Below are positions 49,295 to 56,441 of a stretch of 64,000 bases of DNA, in pieces. The position numbers were made by a program, and so were the translations under genes. Origin of the DNA: Gemmatimonadota bacterium (GTDB taxonomy: Bacteria; Gemmatimonadota; Gemmatimonadetes; Longimicrobiales; Gaopeijiaceae); contig JAUIEJ010000005.1 in the NCBI GenBank assembly GCA_030428885.1, positions 1-64,000 of the forward strand. Direction: 5' to 3'. The notes below the pieces were generated by a model that searched no databases, was not told where the DNA came from, and saw nothing but the letters and a program-made list of their open reading frames with translations. How positions within the stretch are numbered: the first letter of the stretch is position 1; each line of letters starts with the position of its first letter.

Positions 49295-49846
49295 ATGCGC
49301 ATGTCTCCGTGGTTCGGCGCCGCCGCCGTCGCCGCCCTGATGCTGATGCCGGCACCGACCTCGGCCCAGGCGGTCGAGATCGCGCCGACCTACCAGGCCA
49401 GCGTGGCCCGCATGTTCACCGAGCTGCCGTCGTCCCAGTTCCAGGCGTGGGGCGTCATGATGGGCCTCCAGCAGACCGGAGCCTGGTCCCCCCACGTGTG
49501 GGTCCAGCGGTACCGCCTCGATTCCGACTGTCAGGCCTATCTTCCGGCGCGGGACGACTGCCGCACGGAAGGCTGGACGGTCTCGGTCGGTCCGGCGCTG
49601 CGGTTTCTCGAGAGCGACCGCTTCACGGGGCAGTTGGTGACGCAGGTGGGACTCGATTCGCGGAGCTCCATCGACTTCACCGGAGGCGGGGGCGTGCACG
49701 TGGGGGTCAAGCTCGGGGCGTTCGAGCCCCATGCCTTCAGCCGGTTCGACGTGTTCCGGAGCGTGGGCTACACCACCGTGGGTGTGGGACTCCGGTTCCG
49801 CATCTCCAACGGGCCGACCTTCGGCGACCCCCAGTGGGGGGGCTGA
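49295..49846 (+). CDS. Exported beta-rich protein, candidate outer-membrane barrel
   Basis: 183 residues; ATG 49295 has AGGAGG six bases upstream (the track start at 49235 adds an improbable basic stretch). The signal peptide is FGAAAVAALMLMPAPTSAQA. The mature region alternates beta-strands: VEIAPTYQASVARMFTELPS, GAWSPHVWVQRYRL, FLESDRFTGQLVTQVGLDSR, GGGGVHVGVKLGAFEPHAFS and YTTVGVGLRFRIS, consistent with a small 8-stranded outer-membrane barrel. Two cysteines (DCQAY...DDCRT) may pair. Function is unknown. The next gene begins inside its last codons. Confidence 0.7.
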   Translation: MRMSPWFGAAAVAALMLMPAPTSAQAVEIAPTYQASVARMFTELPSSQFQAWGVMMGLQQTGAWSPHVWVQRYRLDSDCQAYLPARDDCRTEGWTVSVGPALRFLESDRFTGQLVTQVGLDSRSSIDFTGGGGVHVGVKLGAFEPHAFSRFDVFRSVGYTTVGVGLRFRISNGPTFGDPQWGG

Positions 49847-50310
49847 GCCGGACCGTCCTCGCCGTGGCCGTCCTCCTGGGAGCGACGGGGTGTGCGGTTC
49901 GGGAGGTGTCGGATCCGTTCGGGGTGACCCGGGCCGAGGGCGACGGCCCGAAGATGTCGGTGCATTTCGTGCGATTCGAGGCCCGATGCGACGGGTGCAC
50001 CCTCAACTGGAGGGTGCACGATCAACTGGGCGCCGACAGCGATTCGGGGATCTACTCCCACCGGGTGACCGTTCACCTGCGGCCCGGCGAGACGGCCCAT
50101 GCCCACCTCACGGCCACGCCCCGCACTCGCGACGGTGTCGTGCGGTACGTGCGCATCTTCGTCGATGGTGAATTGGCGGGCGAGAGCGAGCACGAGGGCA
50201 CCGACGAACAAGTGGTGATCGAGACGGTGCGCGGGCCCCTCTCCACCGCGGCCGTGGTGTCCGGGTCCAACCATCGCGTCGTCGGAACCACGGTGCCCTC
50301 CGAGAGGTGA
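49834..50310 (+). CDS. Putative lipoprotein of unknown function
   Basis: 158 residues from GTG 49834, which overlaps the barrel gene by 13 bases; a CTG at 49843 overlapping the TGA (CTGA) is an alternative start, and no ATG exists before the signal. LSRTVLAVAVLLGATGC is a lipoprotein-like signal. The mature part is beta-rich with one CDGC pair (FEARCDGCTLNWRVHDQLGA) and VTVHLRPGETAHAHLTATPR, suggesting an Ig-like or immunoglobulin-type sandwich. No function is visible. Its stop overlaps the GNAT start (GTGA). Confidence 0.6.
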   Translation: MGGLSRTVLAVAVLLGATGCAVREVSDPFGVTRAEGDGPKMSVHFVRFEARCDGCTLNWRVHDQLGADSDSGIYSHRVTVHLRPGETAHAHLTATPRTRDGVVRYVRIFVDGELAGESEHEGTDEQVVIETVRGPLSTAAVVSGSNHRVVGTTVPSER

Positions 50311-50789
50311 CCCTGCGCCTCGCGCCCATGATGCCCGAACACTGGCCCGGCGTGTGCCGGGTCTGGGCCGAGGGCATCGCCACGGGCCGGGCCACCTTCG
50401 AGACCGAGGTGCCGTCCTGGGAGGCCTTCGACCGTTCCCGCCGCCCCGACTGCCGGTGGGTGGCGCTGGACGACGGGGGCCGGGTCGTGGGCTGGGCCGC
50501 CCTCTCACCGGTGTCCTCGCGGGCGGCGTATGCAGGTGTGGCCGAAGTGAGCATCTACGTGGCCGAGGCCGCCCGTGGGGCCGGGGTGGGCACCCGCCTC
50601 ATGGCGGCCCTCATCGAGGCGTCGGAGCACGCCGGCGTATGGACCCTCCAGGCCACGGTCTTCCCCGACAACGCCGCCACCCTCCGTCTCCACGAGAAGT
50701 GCGGCTTCCGCGTGGTGGGCCGCCGGGAACGCATCGGCCGCCTCCACGGTCGCTGGCGGGACACGGTGCTACTGGAGCGGCGGAGCTAG
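50307..50789 (+). CDS. GNAT N-acetyltransferase (phosphinothricin acetyltransferase-like)
   Basis: 160 residues with a GTG start within the previous stop. LRLAPMMPEHWPGVCRVWAE GIATGRATFETEVPSWEAFD matches the N-terminus of PAT-like enzymes. The acetyl-CoA loop is VSIYVAEAARGAGVGTRLMA (RGxGxG/A), then TVFPDNAATLRLHEKCGFRV and a C-terminal WRDTVLLERR. The enzyme acetylates small amines using acetyl-CoA in the cytoplasm. Methionine sulfoximine or methionine sulfone are common natural substrates in this branch; here specificity is unknown. The stop abuts the next ATG directly. Confidence 0.88.
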   Translation: MTLRLAPMMPEHWPGVCRVWAEGIATGRATFETEVPSWEAFDRSRRPDCRWVALDDGGRVVGWAALSPVSSRAAYAGVAEVSIYVAEAARGAGVGTRLMAALIEASEHAGVWTLQATVFPDNAATLRLHEKCGFRVVGRRERIGRLHGRWRDTVLLERRS

Positions 50790-52046
50790 ATGGGACTGCC
50801 CGGCGCCCCGGCGGTCGTGCTCATGAGACTCTGCACCCTCATTCTCCTGCCGCTCGCCGCCTGCGGCGTGGACAGGGAGAGCCCCACCTGGGAGGTCCGC
50901 GACAGCGCGGGGGTTCGGATCGTCGAAATCGACGGGCCCCTGCAGGATCTGCCGGAGTACGCCCGGGCCGGCGACCCGACGCTGACCCTCGGCGCGGCCG
51001 ACGGGCCGCCGGAGGTCGTCTTCGGGGATGTCGGAGACGTGCGCACCCTGCCGGGTGGTGGCGTGCTGGTGACCGACCGGCAGGATCAGACCCTCCGGTG
51101 GTACGACGAGGACGGGCGATTCCTGGCCTCGGCAGGAGGACGGGGAGATGGCCCCGGCGAGTTCCGCCTCCTGAGCGTGGCGGGGATCGAGGCCGACACC
51201 GTGTGGATGTGGGACCCGATCCATCAGCGGGTCACCGTGCTCTCCCTGGATCGGGGGTCCGGCCCCCTGATCACCTTCGATCAGCCGCCGGTGGGCCAGC
51301 CCTTCGAGGTGCGCCGACTCGCGGATGGCTCGTACCTCGCCCGGTCCCGGTTCCGGCAACTGGATCCCTTCGACCCGAAGTACGCCGGGTCGCGGGTGTG
51401 GACCGATTCGACGGTGCTGAGACACCTGGATCCGGCGGGGTTCGACCTGGATACCATCGCCATCAACTCGGCGGAAGAGGTGATTCGGGAGATCTGGCCT
51501 TCCGACGACGATCGGGGACGGCCGGTCGGGGCCCTTCGGCCCTTCGGCGGCGCGACCTTCTGGGCCACCGACTCGCGGGGTAACTCGGTGACTGCCCACG
51601 GTACGACGGGTGAGGTCGTGATGCGTGACGCCCGGGGCACGCGCACTGTCGAGGTCCGGTTCGTGGCGGCGCCGACCCCGCTGCCGGCCTCGGAAGTTCA
51701 GCGGCTCCGAAGGGCACGGCTGGAGGATGTCGAACGCTCTCCCGAATTCCGGCCGCTGGTCGAGCGCTCCTTCTCCGACGATGTCCTTCCAGAGTTCATG
51801 CCCCGGGTCTCGGCGGTCCGGATCGACGCCTCGGGCCACGTCTGGATCGCGGAGTTCGCCACCTTCCCCGAGGAGGTGTCGGCCTGGGGTGTGTTCTCGT
51901 CGGAGGGCGAACCGCTCGGGCACGTCTCCCTGCCGGAGGGATTCACGGCACACGAGTTCGGCCGGGACCGGGTCCTGGGGGTGGAGATGGACGAGTTCGG
52001 GGTGGAGCGGATCCGACGCTACCCGTTGGATCGCGTTGGGGGGTAG
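50790..52046 (+). CDS. 6-bladed beta-propeller lipoprotein
   Basis: 418 residues from ATG 50790 with GGAG four bases upstream; ATG 50823 is an alternative but has no ribosome site. The signal LMRLCTLILLPLAACGVDRE has a perfect lipobox (lipid Cys25 counting from 50790). Propeller segments are GDVRTLPGGGVLVTDRQDQT LRWYDEDG, GGRGDGPGEFRLLSVAGIEA and VSAVRIDASGHVWIAEF. It shares the GxGDGPGEF signature with the 18584 protein, so the two are probable paralogues. A surface-bound binding or scaffolding role is likely; no catalytic residues are evident. Confidence 0.8.
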   Translation: MGLPGAPAVVLMRLCTLILLPLAACGVDRESPTWEVRDSAGVRIVEIDGPLQDLPEYARAGDPTLTLGAADGPPEVVFGDVGDVRTLPGGGVLVTDRQDQTLRWYDEDGRFLASAGGRGDGPGEFRLLSVAGIEADTVWMWDPIHQRVTVLSLDRGSGPLITFDQPPVGQPFEVRRLADGSYLARSRFRQLDPFDPKYAGSRVWTDSTVLRHLDPAGFDLDTIAINSAEEVIREIWPSDDDRGRPVGALRPFGGATFWATDSRGNSVTAHGTTGEVVMRDARGTRTVEVRFVAAPTPLPASEVQRLRRARLEDVERSPEFRPLVERSFSDDVLPEFMPRVSAVRIDASGHVWIAEFATFPEEVSAWGVFSSEGEPLGHVSLPEGFTAHEFGRDRVLGVEMDEFGVERIRRYPLDRVGG

Positions 52047-52126
52047 AGCAAGACCCTGGTCGCTCCACCGGGCTACGTCGTATCGTCGAAGTAGGTAGGC
52101 GAACTCTCTGACGTGGGAGGCGACGA

Positions 52127-52627
52127 GTGGGCCAGGATCAATCCCCGCACCTGACGTGCCCCTGGGATCCCCCGGTGGACTGGGACGCTCTCGAGGTCTC
52201 GAGCGACGTGCCCGACGCGCCGGGGTTCTACGTGTTCACGAACCACGACGGCCCGCTCCAGGCTCCCGGGCAGGGGCGGGAAGTGCTCTACGTCGGCATC
52301 GCGACGACGAGCCTCCGGACCCGCATGCGGAAGTACAAGACGGGCGACGCCTCCGGGATCTCCAACATGCATCGCGGGGGCTTCATGATGTTCATGTCCC
52401 GGGCCGGGGCCGCCCACTTCGGCGGTGGGGGGCGCATGACCCACAGCGTTCAGCGGAAGCCCATCGACGTGCGGGTGCGCTCGGCCGCCGGAGCCGTCCA
52501 CCACAGCGTGCTCGAGCCGAACAAGATCTACCTGCGATGGGCGGTGGACCCCCGGGCGGCCATCGAAGCCCTGCTGATTCGCGATCTCCGACCCCGGTAC
52601 AACACCATGCACAACACCGGAGGGTGA
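52127..52627 (+). CDS. Stand-alone GIY-YIG domain protein
   Basis: 166 residues, GTG start with GGGAGG six bases upstream. The GIY-YIG fold is readable: APGFYVFTN (GFY at 33-35), EVLYVGIATTSLRTRMRKY (YVG at 55-57, Arg64/Arg66), and the metal-binding Glu147 in AAIEALLIRDLRPRYN (Asn159). There is an insertion rich in Gly/His/Met (SNMHRGGFMMFMSRAGAAHF). No other domain, DNA-binding region or signal peptide is attached. GIY-YIG nucleases cut DNA or RNA in repair, homing and defence. A TATCGT at 52081 may be the -10. It converges on the esterase gene with 4 bases between stops. Confidence 0.8.
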   Translation: MGQDQSPHLTCPWDPPVDWDALEVSSDVPDAPGFYVFTNHDGPLQAPGQGREVLYVGIATTSLRTRMRKYKTGDASGISNMHRGGFMMFMSRAGAAHFGGGGRMTHSVQRKPIDVRVRSAAGAVHHSVLEPNKIYLRWAVDPRAAIEALLIRDLRPRYNTMHNTGG

Positions 52628-52631
52628 GCCC

Positions 52632-53291
52632 TCATCCAATCCCCTCCATCCACTCCGCCAGATCGTTCATTTCCTGGGGCACGATCTGGTGTCCCATGGC
52701 GTAGTCCCGCGCCGTGAGCGCCACGCCCAGCCCCTCCAGCCGCGCTCGCCCCCGAACTCCAAGAACGTGGGGAATGGCCGGGTCGTGGAAGCCGTGCCCC
52801 CAGAAGACGGGGACGCCGTCCAGGGCGTCCCGCCGCACCGGCACCTCCTCGGGCGCATCGACCAGGAATCCCGAGAGCATGGCGACGCCCGCCACCGCTC
52901 CGGGTCGGGTGAGGGCGTAGGCCAGAGACGTGGTCCCGCCCTGGCTGAAGCCGCCCAGCACGACCCGACCCGGGTCGAATCCCACGATCCCGGGCAGGTC
53001 GGCCAGGAAGTCGTCCAGACGCTCCAGGGACCGGAGCAGGGTGGAGGCCACCACCCGGTCTTCCGCCACGTATCGGTACCACGCCCATCCGGGTCCGTAC
53101 GCCCAGGGACCGCCGGGATGGGGCGCTTCGGGGGTGACCAGCACCGTGCCCTGGGGCAGGAGGTCGCGGAGGCCCCGCAGGTCGTGGCGGTCCGCACCGC
53201 GGCCGTGGAGCAGAACGGCCACCGGGCTGCCGTCGTCGGCGCCCTCGGCGCCCTCCACCTCGTAGCGCAGGAGGTCGTGCTCGGAAGTCAT
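52632..53291 (-). CDS. MhqD/YpfH-like carboxylesterase
   Basis: 219 residues from ATG 53291; longer track frame is shadow. Alpha/beta hydrolase with oxyanion loop AVLLHGRGADRHDLRGL, nucleophile Ser116 in LGGFSQGGTTSLAYAL, Asp170 in GHGFHDPAIP and His201 in YAMGHQIVPQEMNDL. This is the phospholipase/carboxylesterase (COG0400) family, to which Bacillus MhqD belongs. It is cytoplasmic. The ATGA overlap with the ring-cleaving dioxygenase upstream recreates the mhqED gene pair that handles quinones and other thiol-reactive electrophiles, so hydrolysis of quinone-derived esters is the likely task. Confidence 0.9.
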   Translation of the reverse strand: MTSEHDLLRYEVEGAEGADDGSPVAVLLHGRGADRHDLRGLRDLLPQGTVLVTPEAPHPGGPWAYGPGWAWYRYVAEDRVVASTLLRSLERLDDFLADLPGIVGFDPGRVVLGGFSQGGTTSLAYALTRPGAVAGVAMLSGFLVDAPEEVPVRRDALDGVPVFWGHGFHDPAIPHVLGVRGRARLEGLGVALTARDYAMGHQIVPQEMNDLAEWMEGIG

Positions 53292-54412
53292 GGCGTCTCC
53301 AGGGGCGTCACGCCCGTGCGGGCGTGATAGCCGAGCGGCGCCTGGGGCAGGGGCTTGAGCCCGGCTTCGATGGCCGAGCGCCGGGGCTCCAGCCAGGCCG
53401 GCAACTGCAACGCCCGTCCCACGGCGTCGGCGTCCTCGTCCAGGGTGAACCCGGGGCCGTCGGTGGCGATCTCCACCAGCATGCCGTCGGGCGCTCGAAA
53501 GTAGATGCTCCGAAAGTACGTCCGATCCTGCACGGGGGTCACCTGGATGTCCAGGGAGCGCAGGTGGTCGAGCCAGGCCCGCTGCTCCTCGTCGTCCTTC
53601 GCCCGGAACGCCACGTGGTGGGTCTGTCCGGCCCCGGGGCGGGCCCGGTAATCGGAGTCGGGCCAGCCGAAGAGGGTCCACGACGACAGGGGCGCCACCT
53701 CCCGGCCGTCGTAGCGGGCCCAGAACCAGTGTTCGGTGGTGCCGTCGTCCTGGTTCAGGGTCCGCTTGACCAGGGGGAGTCCCAGCGTCTCGGCATAGAA
53801 GTCGTGGGCGCGCTGGAGGTCGTCGGTGATGCCCGTGATGTGGTGGATCCCGAAGAGGGCCATGTCGGCGGTCACGTGGGGCACCGGTTCGGGCCAGTTC
53901 CGGCCGGCGATGGCTTGCTCGTCCCGCCCCTCGGGAAGCCGATCGTCGGGGGGAAGCACCAGTCGCTGCCCCAGAGCGTCGGCGGGCTCGTCGATGGCGT
54001 AGCCCGGGCCCCGGGTTGCGATCTCCAGGATCTGACCGTCGGGATCGGAGAAGTAGATCGAGGTGAAGTACCCCCGATCCAGGGGGCCGGTGACGGGGAC
54101 TCCGGCGTCGACGAGTCGGCGCTTCCACTTGAGCTGGGCTTCGGGGGTCTCCACCCCCAGGGCCAGATGATGGACGCCGCCCACCCCCCACCGCCCTCGG
54201 GAGGCGTGAGACCACTCGAAGAAGGTCAGGAGCGTGCCGGGTTCGCCCGTGCCGCGCCCGAAGTAGAGATGGTAGGCTCCGGGATCGTCGAAGTTGACGG
54301 TCTGCTTCACCAGACCCAATCCCAGGAGGTCCCGGTAGAAGGCGAGGGTCCGCACGGCGTCGGTGGACACCATGGTGATGTGATGAAAGCCCTGAACGGC
54401 GAGCTGGCTCAT
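53288..54412 (-). CDS. Ring-cleaving dioxygenase, VOC family (MhqE/MhqO-like)
   Basis: 374 residues consisting of two glyoxalase-like halves. The first opens VQGFHHITMVSTDAVRTLAFYRDLLGLGLVKQTVNFDDPG and the second ALFGIHHITGITDDLQRAHDFYAETLGLPLVKRTLNQDDG; metal ligands are the His of each HHIT motif and Glu in DGQILEIAT and DGMLVEIAT. The YFTSIYFSDPDG and YFRSIYFRAPDG repeats are diagnostic of the MhqO/MhqE branch. The family detoxifies hydroquinones and catechols, using Fe(II) or Mn(II). It lies first in the operon with the esterase (4-base overlap), under a readable promoter with an operator-like palindrome. Confidence 0.92.
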   Translation of the reverse strand: MSQLAVQGFHHITMVSTDAVRTLAFYRDLLGLGLVKQTVNFDDPGAYHLYFGRGTGEPGTLLTFFEWSHASRGRWGVGGVHHLALGVETPEAQLKWKRRLVDAGVPVTGPLDRGYFTSIYFSDPDGQILEIATRGPGYAIDEPADALGQRLVLPPDDRLPEGRDEQAIAGRNWPEPVPHVTADMALFGIHHITGITDDLQRAHDFYAETLGLPLVKRTLNQDDGTTEHWFWARYDGREVAPLSSWTLFGWPDSDYRARPGAGQTHHVAFRAKDDEEQRAWLDHLRSLDIQVTPVQDRTYFRSIYFRAPDGMLVEIATDGPGFTLDEDADAVGRALQLPAWLEPRRSAIEAGLKPLPQAPLGYHARTGVTPLETP

Positions 54413-54453
54413 GGGTCGGATACCGGAGTAGGGAAGAACGTCTTTCGGTCCAA

Positions 54454-54471
54454 TATTTTAACCTTGAAATA
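54454..54471. promoter_or_regulatory. Near-perfect 18-bp palindrome, candidate MarR-type operator
   Basis: TATTTTAACCTTGAAATA is an inverted repeat with a 2-base centre and a single mismatched pair, strikingly AT-rich for this genome. It covers the -10 hexamer and part of the spacer of the dioxygenase promoter. Size and ATTTNAA-TTNAAAT pattern resemble MarR/DUF24-type repressor sites, the class that controls mhq operons in Bacillus. The cognate regulator gene is not in this window. Confidence 0.55.
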
Positions 54472-54482
54472 AGTGAGGTCAA
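54455..54482 (-). promoter_or_regulatory. Sigma-70 promoter of the quinone-detoxification operon
   Basis: On the minus strand TTGACC (54482-54477) and TAAAAT (54460-54455) are separated by 16 bases, giving a transcript start about 36 bases before ATG 54412. It is the best -35/-10 pair seen in the window, and lies in a locally AT-rich segment that also contains the operator-like palindrome. Confidence 0.6.
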
Positions 54483-54492
54483 GGGGGCCGCA

Positions 54493-54507
54493 CCCCCCGG
54501 TGGGGGG
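54493..54507. repeat. C6/G6 inverted repeat and G-tract cluster
   Basis: CCCCCC-GGT-GGGGGG is a 6-bp perfect stem with a 3-base loop. It is flanked by GGGGG on both sides (54483-54487 and 54510-54514), giving several G-runs close together that could form hairpin or G-quadruplex structure. It lies between the divergent promoter regions of the MhqE-like gene and the lipoprotein at 54630. Confidence 0.4.
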
Positions 54508-54517
54508 CTGGGGGCAG

Positions 54518-54532
54518 TGGCATGATTGGTGC
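54518..54532 (+). promoter_or_regulatory. Weak sigma-54-like element before DUF4382-like lipoprotein
   Basis: TGGCATGATTGGTGC keeps GG-N10-GC spacing and matches TGGCACG-N4-TTGC at all but two positions. It is ~100 bases before the chosen start at 54630. The better match at 1858 makes sigma-54 use in this genome conceivable; alone this element is weak evidence. Confidence 0.3.
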
Positions 54533-54629
54533 ACATTGTAACGGCGCCTCCTGCCGCCCTCACCCCGCTCCCGGACCGGCCTTGATCCGACCCGCCGCCT
54601 CGCCCGCCCGCCGCACGGTGCGCCGATCC

Positions 54630-55346
54630 ATGGTGATGCTCCCCCGGGCCCTGACCGTGGTGGGCGTGGTGGTCGCGGGAGGGCTCGCGGCGGCCTGTTC
54701 CGACGACGGTGCGTCTCCCGATCGGGCGGCCTCGGTGGGGCTGTTCGTCACCACGGCTCCGGTCCAGGGCGCCGCCGGGGGTCTCCAGGTGGGCGACGGC
54801 GCCCATCAGCTCGTCTTCGACCGGATCACCCTCGTGGTGTCGGAGGTGGGACTCGCCGGGGGGCAGAGGAGCGTCGTCCTGGAAGAGCGTGTGTTCCTCC
54901 TGGAGGTGCCCGTCGGCGGGGGCGTGCGCCCCCTCATGGCGTCGGCCGTGGCCCCGGGCCGCTACGACGGTGTCCGGATCGGGCTGCACGCCCCCGACCC
55001 CGACGACCCCCTGGACCAGGCGCTCCTCGCCGCCCACCCCGAACTCCAGGGCGCCTCGGTGCGGGTCGAGGGCACCTGGGACGGCGAGCCCTTCACCTGG
55101 GTCCGGGCCATGGACGAGCTGCGCCTGGTCACCCTTTCGCCTGCCGTGGAGATCTGGGGGCGGACCGCCAACGTCATGCTCCGCCTCGACGTGGCGTCGT
55201 GGTTCCGGGACGAAGGAGGCGCCCTGGTCGACCCCGGCGAAGCGGTGGGCGACCATCCGTCGGCGGCCGCCGTGGTGTCCCGCATCCGGACCTCCTTCGC
55301 CGCATTCGAGGACCCCGACGCCGACGGGGCTACCAGCGACGACTGA
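54630..55346 (+). CDS. DUF4382-like lipoprotein
   Basis: 238 residues from ATG 54630 (ATG 54636 also possible; the track start 54522 adds an improbable Pro/Ala/Arg leader). The signal LTVVGVVVAGGLAAACSDDG is a lipoprotein type. The domain VGLFVTTAPVQGA followed by HQLVFDRITLVVSEVGLAGG and GRYDGVRIGLH resembles DUF4382 beta-sandwich proteins, but similarity is only approximate. The C-terminal part is EIWGRTANVMLRLDVASWFRD. The role is unknown. It is 149 bases before the cytochrome gene that starts the PQQ operon and may not be part of it. Confidence 0.65.
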   Translation: MVMLPRALTVVGVVVAGGLAAACSDDGASPDRAASVGLFVTTAPVQGAAGGLQVGDGAHQLVFDRITLVVSEVGLAGGQRSVVLEERVFLLEVPVGGGVRPLMASAVAPGRYDGVRIGLHAPDPDDPLDQALLAAHPELQGASVRVEGTWDGEPFTWVRAMDELRLVTLSPAVEIWGRTANVMLRLDVASWFRDEGGALVDPGEAVGDHPSAAAVVSRIRTSFAAFEDPDADGATSDD

Positions 55347-55494
55347 TTCGATCCGCTCCGGCCGGATCGACTCGCCGGCGTCCCGTTTCGGTACACGGAC
55401 GCCGCCGCCTTGCCCGCCTCACCGGGCGCTCCGCATGTTGGGCCTCGCCGCCGACGCGAGGTCGACGGCCGCCGGACCCCAACCTCACCCCTCC

Positions 55495-56022
55495 ATGATC
55501 CTCCGCTCGTTCCGGAGTCCCTTCCGGGCCTCCGCCCTGGCGCTCGTCGCCCTCTTCGCCGGATGCGCCGCCTCGGGCGGTGACGGCAGTTCCGCTCCCT
55601 CCCCCGCCGCCTCGGTGTCCGACGATTCGGGCGAGGGGGCTCGGGCTGCCACCCTCGCCGATGGCGCGTTCTCGGCCGAACAGGCGTCCCGGGGTGGGGA
55701 GCTCTTCGGACAGGTGTGCGGCGAGTGCCACGCCGCGCGGGAGTTTCGCGGCACCGATTTCTTCTTCGCGTGGGAGGGCTCCACCGTGGGCCGCTTCGTC
55801 CAGGTCGTGTCCGAGACCATGCCCGAAGACGATCCGGGCGGGCTCCCCATGGAGCAGTATCTGGCCCTGGCCGCCTATGTCCTGCAGTTGAACGAGTTTC
55901 CCGCCGGAGAGGCCGCTCTTCCCGCCGACGCCGAGTACCTGGCGACCCTGCGAATCGCGCGACCGGGTGAGACCCACCCGGCCCCTGCGGTGCACGGGGC
56001 GACGACGGGACGGCGTCCGTGA
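55495..56022 (+). CDS. Cytochrome c lipoprotein
   Basis: 175 residues from ATG 55495. Lipoprotein signal ASALALVALFAGC (lipid Cys24), a Ser/Ala-rich linker, then one heme c site CGECH (75-79) in RGGELFGQVCGECHAAREFR. The distal side is VQVVSETMPEDDPGGLPMEQ YLALAAYVLQLNEFPAGEA, the class-I fold with an axial Met in TMPEDDP. It is membrane tethered in the periplasm and overlaps the next cytochrome gene by four bases (GTGA). Together they probably carry electrons from the PQQ dehydrogenase to the respiratory chain. Confidence 0.88.
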   Translation: MILRSFRSPFRASALALVALFAGCAASGGDGSSAPSPAASVSDDSGEGARAATLADGAFSAEQASRGGELFGQVCGECHAAREFRGTDFFFAWEGSTVGRFVQVVSETMPEDDPGGLPMEQYLALAAYVLQLNEFPAGEAALPADAEYLATLRIARPGETHPAPAVHGATTGRRP

Positions 56023-56441
56023 GTTCCCGCGTCGCCGGAGCGCTGCTGGGCGCGGTCCTGACCCTCGGGGTCGGGGCCGGCGAGGTTCGGGGCCAGGAGG
56101 AGGAGGAAGCGCCGCCCACCACCCAGGACGGCGTGTACACCGCCGAACAGGCCGAGCGGGGCCGCCAGATCTACATGCGGGTCTGCTCCCAGTGCCACGC
56201 TCTGGACTGGTACACCGGCGAGATCGTCCGGGCCTGGAACGGGGCGCCCCTCTACGGGCTCTTCGAGGTCATCAGCACCTCCATGCCCCAGGACAACCCG
56301 GGCTCGCTTCGGCGCCGCCAATACGTCGACATGATCGCCTACATCCTCGAGCTCAACGGCATGCCCGCCGGCGAGTCCGAGCTCTCCACGGGGACGTCCC
56401 GTCTCCGCCAGATCCTCTTCCAATGGAGTGACCGCCCATGA
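56019..56441 (+). CDS. Periplasmic cytochrome c
   Basis: 140 residues with a GTG start within the previous stop. Signal peptide VAGALLGAVLTLGVGAGEVRG; one heme c motif VCSQCH (56-60) in RGRQIYMRVCSQCHALDWYT, and axial Met in ISTSMPQDNPGSLRRRQYVD followed by MIAYILELNGMPAGESEL. The fold and C-terminal helix parallel those of the lipoprotein cytochrome just upstream, so the two arose by duplication. It is soluble or loosely anchored. ATGA overlap links it to the PQQ dehydrogenase, its likely electron donor. Confidence 0.9.
   Translation: MSSRVAGALLGAVLTLGVGAGEVRGQEEEEAPPTTQDGVYTAEQAERGRQIYMRVCSQCHALDWYTGEIVRAWNGAPLYGLFEVISTSMPQDNPGSLRRRQYVDMIAYILELNGMPAGESELSTGTSRLRQILFQWSDRP

Noticed and set aside
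52127-52627. GIY-YIG gene as a homing endonuclease
   Set aside because: No intron, intein, insertion site or DNA-binding repeats; the gene sits between ordinary genes in matching codon use.
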